Source of the DNA: Caldilineaceae bacterium
GTDB lineage: Bacteria > Chloroflexota > Anaerolineae > Caldilineales > Caldilineaceae
Length of the DNA stretch: 64,000 bases
Direction of reading: 5' to 3'
Assembly (NCBI GenBank): GCA_026645575.1
Contig: JAPKMW010000043.1
Span: 17,371-81,370 of the forward strand
In this document: positions 35,053 through 44,000 of the stretch, one piece after another
How the letters are laid out: the number at the start of each line of letters is the position of its first letter
Numbering within the stretch: the stretch's first letter is position 1
Program-made: the position numbers and the translations under genes
The notes under the pieces: model-generated
The model's input: the letters and a program-made list of their open reading frames with translations, nothing else
Database searches by the model: none
What the model was told of the DNA's origin: nothing

Positions 35053-36363
35053 TTACGCCAACGCCCACGGACAGCGCATATTCCCATGTGCATCAAATTG
35101 CAGCGGCGTCTCCTCCTTGATGCTGAGGCGGGGGTGAGCTTCTACGTCTTTGCGTAAGTTGGGGCTGACCCAGATATGGTCGAGCGTCAGCGTGTCCTGG
35201 ATAAAGACCATGCGGGCGTCGGCCCATGGGCGGGCGCAGCCGCGTAGGGCGACTTGCAGAGCGGCGCGGTCATCGGGCATGGTGAGCGGCAGGCTAGTGC
35301 GGTACATGCCAAAAATGCCGGAGGTAATGGTGTTGGTGTAGGTGGCGATCCAGTCGATCTTCTTGAAGACGCGGGCGGTGGTCACATTGGCCAACCCCAT
35401 ACCGCAAGCGTTGCCGTGGGTCTCTTCGGTCAGGTCAAGCACCGTAATGACGGCAATATCAACATTGCCAAAGGCTTCGGGCTGGCGGGGGATCAGTAGG
35501 CGGCTGACGATGTTGGTATCCATACCGGTGCCGCTAATATTCTTGCCCAGGTTGCGCACCACCAGTACATCAATTTCGGGGAAGGGCAGGCTCGCCATGA
35601 GCGATTTGGCCTCTTCCAGTAATTTTGCTTCCGGCTCCAACCCTACTTTATCAGCGGTCAAGCCTTCAATCTTGGCGGTGCCGTCGTAGGCATTTTCCAC
35701 CACCGCCAGGGCGCCGACAAAATTGGTGTTGGTTTCATAGAGACGCGCCGCCGGGGCCAGATATTTCTGAAAGTTGGCGCCGCCACCGCCGTGCATAATT
35801 GCCGCGCCATGTTGTTTCCCCCAGCCGATCACACACATCTTGGAGGGGCCGCTCTCCAGATGGCTGCGGAAATCGGTATGCGGCTTGATGCGGCTGACCA
35901 ACATACAGTGGTCGGCAGAGGCCGAAACCAGATCCTGGAAGAGGGGCGGGCCATCGGGAATGCGCCCAATCTCCTTGACCTCCATGGTGGCGCGAATTTC
36001 AGCGTTGACGCTCTTTTCGGTGACGCCCAATTCGGCCAGCATGGTTTTCTGTCCCTCGGCGGTGGCGCCGCCGTGGCTGCCCATGGCCGGCAGGACAAAG
36101 GGGTTCATCCCGGCTTCGCGCAACCCTTCAATTGTCGCTTTGACAATCTGCGGCAGGTTGGCAATGCCGCGGCTACCGACGCCGACGGCCACCGTTGCGC
36201 CCGGCTTCATGCGCGCCAGCAACCCCCCTTCTTTGAGCGCTCGTTTGGCCGCCGCGCCCACATCACCCACATCAGGCGCATGGAAGGTTTGTTTCACGGA
36301 CAGGAGCGAATTGGGCAGATCCGCCGGAAAATCGAGTTGTTGAATCTGTTCAAGCAATTTCAT
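35053..36363 (-). CDS. LarA-like (DUF2088, lactate-racemase-domain) protein
   Basis: The 436-residue protein has the Rossmann-like LarA N-domain pattern. It shows VAVGVGSRGIAN (about residues 58-69), LPAMGSHGGATAEG (about 90-103) and SRIKPHTDFRSH (about 156-167), then GPSKMCVIGWGKQHG. In lactate racemase, His and Lys at such places bind the nickel-pincer cofactor; a His in SHGG, a His in KPHT and a Lys in PSKM are all present here. No larB, larC or larE genes are in the window, so cofactor supply is unknown. Likely an isomerase or epimerase of a hydroxy acid. Confidence 0.85.
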   Translation of the reverse strand: MKLLEQIQQLDFPADLPNSLLSVKQTFHAPDVGDVGAAAKRALKEGGLLARMKPGATVAVGVGSRGIANLPQIVKATIEGLREAGMNPFVLPAMGSHGGATAEGQKTMLAELGVTEKSVNAEIRATMEVKEIGRIPDGPPLFQDLVSASADHCMLVSRIKPHTDFRSHLESGPSKMCVIGWGKQHGAAIMHGGGGANFQKYLAPAARLYETNTNFVGALAVVENAYDGTAKIEGLTADKVGLEPEAKLLEEAKSLMASLPFPEIDVLVVRNLGKNISGTGMDTNIVSRLLIPRQPEAFGNVDIAVITVLDLTEETHGNACGMGLANVTTARVFKKIDWIATYTNTITSGIFGMYRTSLPLTMPDDRAALQVALRGCARPWADARMVFIQDTLTLDHIWVSPNLRKDVEAHPRLSIKEETPLQFDAHGNMRCPWALA

Positions 36364-36600
36364 GAGAGACCATCACCTTTCTTGATTGGCACAGGTAGGC
36401 GTTGTTGGTGGCTCGTGGCTGGCGCCAGGAACCATTTACAATTGCAGGTAAGTATACACAAAAAACCGATGGATGAGAAGCAGCAAAAAAGAAAAATCGT
36501 TACGGTCTGCCTTTTGGCCCGCTTTTCTGAAAGGCAATAGGCTGCTATAATGCAGCTATTGAGTCAACCGGCCTATCTACTATCATCCAGGAGTCTGTCC

Positions 36601-37680
36601 ATGCTCATTATTGACGCCCATCTCGATTTGTCGATGAACGCGTTGCAGTTGAATCGCGATCTCTTGCTCTCGGCCTATAGTATCCGTACCCAAGAGCAGC
36701 GCACCCCCGGCAAAGGACGGGCGCAAGGCACCGTCGCCTTCCCCGACATGCGCCGCGGCCGCCTGGCGCTCAGTGTGGCGACCTTGATTGCCCGTTCCAC
36801 CGGTCGCCCCGTGCCTTATATTGACTTCCATTCGCCCGCGCAGGCGTACGGCATGGCCCACGGGCAACTGGCCTACTATCGCGCCCTGGAACAGCAAGGG
36901 CATATCCGTATTATCAGCGATGTGGCGGCGCTTGATGCCCATTGGGCCGAGTGGCAGGCGTGGGATGCCGCCCACCCGGAAGAGACAACCCAGACGCCGC
37001 CCCTTGGTTTTGTCATTAGCATGGAGGGCGCCGATCCTATTTTGGCGCCGGAGCAACTGTCGGCGTGGTGGGATGCTGGTCTTCGCCTGCTGGGGCCAAC
37101 CCACTATGGCCCCGGTCGCTATGCCGGCGGCACCGGTACAGAACTAGGCTTGACCGAAATTGGCGCCCCCCTTTTGCGCGAGATGGAACGGCTGGGGATT
37201 GTGCTGGATCTGACCCACCTTTCGGATGAGGCGTTCTGGGAATCATTGGAGCATTACAATGGGCTGGTGCTGGCAAGTCATAACAACTGTCGCGCATTGG
37301 TGCCTCATCAACGCCAATTTAGCGACGCCCAATTGCGCGCGATCTTTGAGCGCGATGGCGTCATCGGTGCGGCGATGGACACCTGGATGCTCCAACCCGG
37401 CTGGGTGGTTGATCAAAGCAGCAACGCCGGCGTCACCCTGGAAACGGTCGTTGACCATATCGACCACATCTGTCAACTGGCCGGCAACAGTCGCCATGCC
37501 GCCATCGGCACGGATCTGGATGGCGGCTATGGGCGCGAGCAATCGCCCTGTGACCTGGACACCATCGCCGATCTGCAAAAGCTCACCGGCATCTTGACCA
37601 AACGAGGCTACCAGTCCACCGACATTGACGCTATTCTCCACGGCAACTGGCTACGGCTGCTGCGGCAGGCATGGCAGTGA
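36601..37680 (+). CDS. Membrane-dipeptidase-like protein (peptidase M19 family)
   Basis: ATG 36601, preceded by AGGAG, begins directly with the metal motif IIDAHLDLSMNA. Further zinc ligands are seen in SMEGADPI (Glu), LDLTHLSDEAFW (His) and ASHNNCRAL (His), and IGTDLDGGYG holds the catalytic-region Asp. The 359 residues match the family's core. Members hydrolyse dipeptides, including D-amino-acid ones. No signal peptide is seen, so it probably acts in the cytoplasm. It starts a run of four plus-strand genes (dipeptidase, PHP, D-threonine-aldolase-like, epimerase) separated by repeat hairpins. Confidence 0.92.
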   Translation: MLIIDAHLDLSMNALQLNRDLLLSAYSIRTQEQRTPGKGRAQGTVAFPDMRRGRLALSVATLIARSTGRPVPYIDFHSPAQAYGMAHGQLAYYRALEQQGHIRIISDVAALDAHWAEWQAWDAAHPEETTQTPPLGFVISMEGADPILAPEQLSAWWDAGLRLLGPTHYGPGRYAGGTGTELGLTEIGAPLLREMERLGIVLDLTHLSDEAFWESLEHYNGLVLASHNNCRALVPHQRQFSDAQLRAIFERDGVIGAAMDTWMLQPGWVVDQSSNAGVTLETVVDHIDHICQLAGNSRHAAIGTDLDGGYGREQSPCDLDTIADLQKLTGILTKRGYQSTDIDAILHGNWLRLLRQAWQ

Positions 37681-37690
37681 GGTCAGACAG

Positions 37691-37750
37691 GAATTACGAG
37701 TTACGAAAGTACAGACGTAATTCGTAACTCGTAATTCGTAATTCGTAACT
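37691..37750. repeat. Inverted repeat, ATTCGTAACTCG family
   Basis: Arms GAATTACGAGTTACGAA (37691-37707) and its complement (37721-37737) pair exactly, followed by a further ATTCGTAA word. It has the same building words as 2135-2200 and lies between the dipeptidase and PHP genes. Confidence 0.85.
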
Positions 37751-37785
37751 CTCCTTCTCTGTATATACAGAAAGATACAACAATC

Positions 37786-38688
37786 ATGCACCAATTACCC
37801 TTTGCCCTCCCCGGTCGCTTCTGGCGGGGCAATCTGCACACGCATAGTACAAATTCGGATGGCGCGTATGCGGTGGAGGCGGTCTGCCAGCGTTACCATC
37901 AGGCTGGTTACGATTTTATGGCGCTGACCGACCATTTCCTGGAACGGTACAACTGGCCGATCACCGATACGCGCGCCTTCCGCAGCGATGATTTCACCAC
38001 CATCATCGGCGCCGAGTTGCATACCGACCAGACCGAGATGGGCGAAATTTGGCACATCCTGGCGGTCGGCTTGCCGCTGGACTTTGCCACGCCGACTGCG
38101 GACGAAAGCGCCGCTCATCTGGCCCAACGGGCGATGGCTGCCGGCGCGTATGTAGCCGTAGCCCATCCGGCCTGGTATTGCCTCACGGAACGAGACATTG
38201 ACGCGCTTGGCCCGGTCGATGCGATTGAAATCTTCAACGGCATCGCCTATGACCACAACGACCACGCCGACAGTTGGCAGATCGCCGACATTATGTTGGG
38301 GCGCGGTAAGCGTTACGGCGCCTGCGCCACCGATGATTTTCATGGCACCGGCGCCCGCTATGATTTCCGCCGCGGCTGGGTCTGGGTCAAAAGTGAAACA
38401 TTAGAACCAGCGGCGCTATTAGCTGCGCTCAAAGCCGGTCACTACTATTCCAGCACCGGGCCGGAGATTTATGACATTCAAGTTTTCCCCGGCGATAAGG
38501 TGTTGGTCTCCTGTTCACCGGCCACGCGCGTCTTTGTCACCGGCAAGGGCAGCAAGTCGGTTGCCGTGGGCGGCAATGGCGAGATCAACTTTGAACTGAG
38601 CCTGCGCAAATTTGATAGTCCCTATTGTCGTGTCACCGTGCGCGGGGCCGACGGCGGTCGCGCCTGGTCGAACCCGATTTGGTTTTAG
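37786..38688 (+). CDS. PHP-domain metal-dependent phosphoesterase
   Basis: The 300-residue protein opens with the PHP motifs RGNLHTHSTNSDG and FMALTDHF, with later metal ligands in GAELHTD, VAHPAWY, and ACATDDFHG. A C-terminal beta-sandwich of about 70 residues follows. PHP proteins hydrolyse phosphoesters in a range of substrates. It is transcribed with the dipeptidase and aldolase-like genes but separated from each by a repeat hairpin, so co-transcription is uncertain. The ribosome site (AGAAAGAT) is weak. Confidence 0.88.
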   Translation: MHQLPFALPGRFWRGNLHTHSTNSDGAYAVEAVCQRYHQAGYDFMALTDHFLERYNWPITDTRAFRSDDFTTIIGAELHTDQTEMGEIWHILAVGLPLDFATPTADESAAHLAQRAMAAGAYVAVAHPAWYCLTERDIDALGPVDAIEIFNGIAYDHNDHADSWQIADIMLGRGKRYGACATDDFHGTGARYDFRRGWVWVKSETLEPAALLAALKAGHYYSSTGPEIYDIQVFPGDKVLVSCSPATRVFVTGKGSKSVAVGGNGEINFELSLRKFDSPYCRVTVRGADGGRAWSNPIWF

Positions 38689-38696
38689 AGAAGTGG

Positions 38697-38776
38697 TATA
38701 TTGGATATTGGGTATTGGGTATTGGGTATTGGGTATTCGGCCTATTATCGAATACCCAATATCTAATATTCAGCAG
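38697..38776. repeat. TATTGGG heptamer array with inverted end
   Basis: The heptamer GGGTATT is repeated about four times at 38710-38738 and is followed by CGAATACCCAATATCTAATA, which pairs back to the left side. It is a heptamer-based hairpin, like the GTGACAGGG elements in build though not in sequence. Confidence 0.8.
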
Positions 38777-38822
38777 GCAAGTTACTTTCAACGAAGGCTG
38801 CTTTGTGACAGGAGTACTGCGA

Positions 38823-39911
38823 ATGACAGAAATTGGTTTACATAAAGAAGCAATCGATACGCCGGCGCTGTGGGTTGATCTCGACCGGCTGGAGGGGAAC
38901 ATCAACCGGCTGGCAACGCTCTTCCGCCAGGCCGGTATCCAGTGGCGCCCGCACACCAAAGGGATGAAGGCGCCGGCGCTGGCCCATAAATTGATCGACG
39001 CCGGCGCTATCGGCGTCACTTGTGCCAAACTGGGCGAGGCAGAGGTGATGGCGCAGGCCGGCATCAAGGACATTTTGATCGCCAACCAGATTGTCGGCCC
39101 CCAGAAAATCGCGCGGCTGGTCAATCTACGTCGCCACGCCGATGTCAAGGTGATTGTGGATAGTGTGGAGAATGTGGTCGAACTGGGCGCCGCCGCCAGT
39201 GCCAAAGGGGTGACGGTGGGCGTTCTGATCGAGGTCAATGTTGGGATGGATCGCGCCGGTCTACCGCCGGGGGAGCCAACCGTCATGTTAGCCAAACGGA
39301 TCGCCGACACGCCGGGGGTGGCCTTCCGGGGCCTCCAAACCTGGGAAGGCCACACGTTGACCATTATCGACAAAGCGGAGAAACGCAAAGCGATTGAGCA
39401 GAGCATCGCCCGCTTTACCGATACCGCCGAGCAATGTCGTGCCGAAGGATTGCCGGTCGATATTGTCAGCGCCGGCGGCAGCGGCACCTATAACATCACC
39501 CCTTTTCTGCCCGGCGTCACCGAAATTGAAGCCGGCGGCGCCGTCTATTGTGATGTCACCTATCAACAATGGGGGGTTGAGTTGGAACCAGCGCTCTTTG
39601 TCCAGAGCATGGTGACCAGCCGCCCCACACCAACGCGCATTATCTGTGACGCCGGTTTCAAGACCCTGCCCCGCGGCTTTGCCACCCCCAAAGCCGTGGG
39701 CATTGAGGGCGTCAAAAGTCTCTCCCTCTCAGCGGAACATGGTATTATCAATCTCGACGCGCCCAACACCGCGCTCAAGATTGGCGACGTCTTTGATTTT
39801 GTCGTCGGCTATAGCGACGCTACTGTCTTTCTCCATGACACGCTCTATGGCGTCCGCCAAGGGATCGTCGAAACCGCCTGGCCGATTTTGGGGCGTGGGA
39901 AATTACGTTAA
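38823..39911 (+). CDS. Alanine-racemase-fold PLP enzyme (D-threonine aldolase / D-serine dehydratase-like)
   Basis: ATG 38823 follows AGGAG, giving 362 residues. The N-terminal PLP-binding barrel starts with IDTPALWVDLDRLEGNI, and the PLP lysine is in RPHTKGMKAPALAH (about residues 42-55). SAGGSGTYN (phosphate-binding glycine loop), GGAVYCDV and the C-terminal GYSDATVFLHD follow. The last contains the metal-binding His region of the D-threonine aldolase/DSD1 group. Substrates would be D-hydroxy-amino acids. Placement after an M19 dipeptidase fits recycling of D-amino-acid compounds, by inference. Confidence 0.88.
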   Translation: MTEIGLHKEAIDTPALWVDLDRLEGNINRLATLFRQAGIQWRPHTKGMKAPALAHKLIDAGAIGVTCAKLGEAEVMAQAGIKDILIANQIVGPQKIARLVNLRRHADVKVIVDSVENVVELGAAASAKGVTVGVLIEVNVGMDRAGLPPGEPTVMLAKRIADTPGVAFRGLQTWEGHTLTIIDKAEKRKAIEQSIARFTDTAEQCRAEGLPVDIVSAGGSGTYNITPFLPGVTEIEAGGAVYCDVTYQQWGVELEPALFVQSMVTSRPTPTRIICDAGFKTLPRGFATPKAVGIEGVKSLSLSAEHGIINLDAPNTALKIGDVFDFVVGYSDATVFLHDTLYGVRQGIVETAWPILGRGKLR

Positions 39912-39937
39912 TCATTCGCCTATAATAATTTTCATCC

Positions 39938-40002
39938 ATCAAAGAGTACGCAGAGTACGCAGATTTATTTTTACAATCTGCGTACTCTGCGTACTCTTTG
40001 AT
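39938..40002. promoter_or_regulatory. Perfect 28-base inverted repeat just upstream of the epimerase gene
   Basis: The arms at 39938-39965 and 39975-40002 pair exactly around a 9-base loop. Each arm contains two copies of AGTACGCAG. The right arm ends 25 bases before ATG 40027, just outside the ribosome site, so the hairpin could terminate the upstream transcript or shape the leader of the next gene. The composition is like the other dispersed elements of the window. Confidence 0.65.
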
Positions 40003-40026
40003 AAAATCAAACCAAAGGAGGTAATC

Positions 40027-40962
40027 ATGCGTTTAGGGGTGGTGGGCATGTTGCCCAATGATTTTCGGACAATTTCAACGGAAAATTTGCTGGCGATTCG
40101 GGGGCTTGGCCTGACCAGCGCCTGTTTTCATGTCGGGAGCGATCTGCTTTTCGGGGTGCAGACGGCAGAGTGCAACAAGGTCAAACAGCTTTATGCGGAC
40201 ACAGAGATGGATCTGGTGCAGGTGGGCATTGGCTATAGCGAATGTCTCTTTGACCCGGATCCGGACGTGCGCGCCAATGTGGTGCGCAAGATTGAACGGG
40301 GCATTGAGATTGGTCGAGCGTTGGAGGCCAGGACTTCACTCATTCGCACCGGCAGCCTGAACCCGACCGGTTCCTATCACCCGTCGCGCAAGAATCATGC
40401 GCCGGACAGTTATGAGCGGCTGATTGGCACCTTGCGGCAAGTGGCGGATAAGGCGGAAAAAGAGGGACAAACCATCGTCATTGAAACCCATGTCCTAACC
40501 ATTATGAACTCGCCGGAGGTCAACGCCCAAGTGGTTAAGGATGTCGGCTCAGAGCGGATTCGGATTGTCATGGATTATGTCAACCACTTCCAGACGATCC
40601 AGCAGGTCTACAACAGTGCCGAACGGTTACAACATATTTTCAATGTCATGGGCGCTATCTGCCCCGTTGGTCATTGTAAAGACATTAGCGTCGGCAATGG
40701 CTTTGTCGTTCACTTTAGCGAAGAAGTCCCCGGCGAAGGGGAGTTGGATCTGGGTGTCGCCCTCCGCCTCTGGCATGAACAGCACCCTGATGAGTACATG
40801 CTGCTCGAACATCTCCCCAGCCAGCCGGCCACCCGCACCGGCATCGACCAGGTGATGCAACTGGGCTGGACACCGATGGGCGATCAACCCAATGAGCGCT
40901 ATATCCTGGCTGCGAAGAACGTTCATCGCATTGCGGCGGAAGCTGGCGTACCGATTTATTGA
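40027..40962 (+). CDS. Sugar phosphate isomerase/epimerase-like TIM barrel
   Basis: ATG 40027 has a consensus AGGAGG 7 bases before it. The 311-residue protein shows a TIM-barrel epimerase pattern: RLGVVGMLP at the start, LVQVGIGYSECLF, IVIETHVLTI (metal Glu about 155), IVMDYVNHFQ (Asp) and HCKDISVG (His, Asp), and MLLEHLPSQPA (Glu) near the end. These line up with the four metal ligands of the xylose-isomerase-like family. It is not closely similar to the one at 11919. Substrate unknown. Confidence 0.87.
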   Translation: MRLGVVGMLPNDFRTISTENLLAIRGLGLTSACFHVGSDLLFGVQTAECNKVKQLYADTEMDLVQVGIGYSECLFDPDPDVRANVVRKIERGIEIGRALEARTSLIRTGSLNPTGSYHPSRKNHAPDSYERLIGTLRQVADKAEKEGQTIVIETHVLTIMNSPEVNAQVVKDVGSERIRIVMDYVNHFQTIQQVYNSAERLQHIFNVMGAICPVGHCKDISVGNGFVVHFSEEVPGEGELDLGVALRLWHEQHPDEYMLLEHLPSQPATRTGIDQVMQLGWTPMGDQPNERYILAAKNVHRIAAEAGVPIY

Positions 40963-40965
40963 GCG

Positions 40966-41019
40966 AAAAGGCGTTGCCAATACTGAACGCACTGCGTTCA
41001 GTATTGGCAACGCCTTTTT
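40966..41019. terminator. Bidirectional rho-independent terminator
   Basis: A perfect stem of about 24 bases (AAAAGGCGTTGCCAATACTG and complement, with a short loop near 40992) has an A tract on its left and a T tract on its right. It lies between convergent genes, and the stop codon of the minus-strand gene (41018-41020) is inside its right end. Both strands are served. Confidence 0.9.
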
Positions 41020-44000
41020 ACCGCCGAATCACCGGCAAGTAGACCGTCTCTTTCGCCGCCGTGGGCTTACCCGGTATGAGGGCGAAGTCAATGGTCAGGT
41101 TGGAGTTGGCGTCGAGGGTGCCGCGTCCATCATCGCCGGGTTGGCCGATAGCGGTGGTTGACTCGTTGGTCGGACCAGTGCCACCGAGCGCGATCACGCC
41201 GCTGATGATGCCATTGACAGACGGCGTCCCTTCATCCAGCCCGTTGTCATTCTGGTCACCGTTGTTGTTGGGATCAGTCTCCTGATCGGCGCCGGTGCTG
41301 GGGCCGTAGGTCGCCAACACGCCATTGCCCATAAAGTTGCTGGGGGCAATGCGTAGGCGATAGTTGCCGGCGGGCAGGCCACTAAAGAGGTAGAAGCCGC
41401 TTTTGGTGGTCGTGGTGCGCAGAACCGTGAAGGCGTCGCTGCCGTCGCCGCTTTCCGTGGCGGCTGCGGTCAGGAGCGCCGCGCTGTCGCCGCTTAACAG
41501 TTCCAGCACTACACCATCGGGGACCGGCATGGGCTTTTGCGTGCTGTCCAGATCAATCTGCCCATCATTGTTGGCATCAAGGCCGACAAAATTGCCGATG
41601 CTATAGAGTTTGGATGAGGGCGAGACGCCAAAGTCCACGGTCAGGTTGGAATCCAGATCGGCTGTGCCGGCGCCATCATCGCCAGGGTTGCCGGAGGTGG
41701 TGGGTAGTTCACCTAGCGGCTCGTTCTGGGTCAGCGAGAATTTGCCGCTCACAATGCCATCGACGGACGGCTCGGTGCTGTCCATCCCGTTGTCATTCTG
41801 GTCGCCATCCAAATTGGGGTCGCCCTCCTGGTTGGCGCCGGTGCTGTGCCCGTATTTTTGTAACAGACCACCGGGGATGAAGTTGCCGGCCGCCAGCCGT
41901 ACCCGGTATTCACCAATATCCAAGCCGGTAAAGCGATAGTAACCATTGACCGTCTGTGTGGTCTTGTTCAAGGGCGAACCGGCGCCGCTCAACAGTTCAA
42001 CGACAACGCCATCGGGAACGGGCAACTCACCACTGTCGACTCTACCATCATTATTCTCGTCGATCCAGACATAGTTGCCCACAGAGAGGCTGACCGTTTG
42101 GACTTGAATCCGACCGGTGACAAAGGGGCCGGGATTGCGCTCATTGTCAAAGATGCGCACACGCCAGTAATACTCCTTGGCCGGCAGCGCCGCAATCGGT
42201 GTGTACTTCGTGTTATCGGTCTCCGCTTTTAGCGAAGAGTTAAAGAGCAGATCGTCATCGATCTCAATGCCATAATAAGCTGCACCGGGAACGGCCGCCC
42301 ATTCAAAGCTGGTGACGCCGCTGACAACGCTATTTTGACTTGGTTGCAACAATTGCGGAGCCAGATATTCCTTATAGAATCGTTGCACCGGGCTATACGC
42401 GCCCACATTACCCTTAAAGTCAATTGCGGCTACGCGCCAATACCAGGTGCCATCAGCCAGGCTGGCATCATCGGGGAGTGTTAAAGCCGTTGCCGCTGTG
42501 GTAAAGTTGCCAGGCTTGCCAAAGTTGGGATCGCGATCAATTTGCAACCGATATAGAGGTGTCGCCATCCGTGGGACGTCCGTCGGGGTTAGAATAGATG
42601 TCCAGATAAATGTTGGTTGCGCATTAATAACCGTAATATCGCTCGACGGTAACGTAATCGGTGCTAACGGGATCGGCGCCAGCGATTGCTTGACAAAAGA
42701 CATTGTCGGGGTCCATCGTCCAACGACATCTTCCGAACGCATAATCGCCACGCGCCAGTAATAGGTCCCATCTTTCAATGGATCAATCGGCGTATAACTG
42801 GTGCCACTTAACGTCACCGCCAACGGGCTGCTAAAGTTTGCATCATCGTCAATCTGCAAGCGATAAGTCGATGCACCTTCAACGCGATCCCACTCGAAGG
42901 TAGGCGTGGTATTGGCAATGACACCGGTCGAAAGCCTGGGATTGCCAACAAGGCGACTATCCAGCTTGAAACGCATAGTCGGCGACCAGGGACCGTGATC
43001 ATATTGCGAGCTATTGAACTTCTCATGGCGTAGACGCACCCGCCAATAGAAGCTTTCGTTATCCTCATAAGCGTTCAATGATTGAAAGTTGTTGGACACA
43101 AAGGGGTAGAAGGGAACATTGCCTGACTCAGCCACATCCCAAGTCTCCACTAACTGGGTAAATTTGGCGTCCCGCGCAATCTGTACTTGATAGCCGTCAT
43201 TGGAGTCATAGTAGGGCATACGCCAACGCAAAATGGGCATATCATAGAGGGTGACCGGATTGCTTAATGGTGTATCAAAGGGGTAAAGCGGCATCAATAT
43301 ATTGGATACAAAAGCCGGGCGTGTGATCATGACGCCTTGCGGCGGAATCACGTCTACCATTCCCGTGGCATCGCCGGCAGTGGTGCTAAAGACTGTTACC
43401 GCCAGACTACCGGAAAAGTTTTCTGCAGTGGCGCCAAGAGCACTATAAGGGATCTCAAGTTGGATGGCGCGAGACCCATCAGTGGCGTACCACGCATCAC
43501 CCCCAATACTCGCCAACGTTTTACCGCCGTCCCAACTTTGCACTTGGGGTATCCAACTGTAGATCAGAATTTCGCTCGGCGCAATTGATCCGCCCACTGT
43601 GGGTGTAACATATAGTACATAGTCCGGACGATAGAGGCTATCGACGGCAATTGCTTTCCCTAGCGGATCTGTAGGGGCACCGGAGTTGGCAATATGATCG
43701 GCATCAACATAAATGCCATACTTGGTTGTTGGTGAGAGAAGACCATCTGTGCTAAAGGCAAAAATCCAGTTCAAGTTACCGGAAGCCACTGGATAAGATT
43801 GTGAGCGCAAGGCAACACGGTTGGTCATAATATGCAGGTCGCCCAGATCATACCCAGAAGGAATGGTCTGTGAGCTGGTAGCGCTGCTCGCAATATAACT
43901 CATCTCTGCCATATAGACCGGGGGGGTTATCTGATTACTCAATAAGCTGAGTGGGTAACTGGGTGGTACAAGATCGTTTGGATTACCCATCACAATATCA

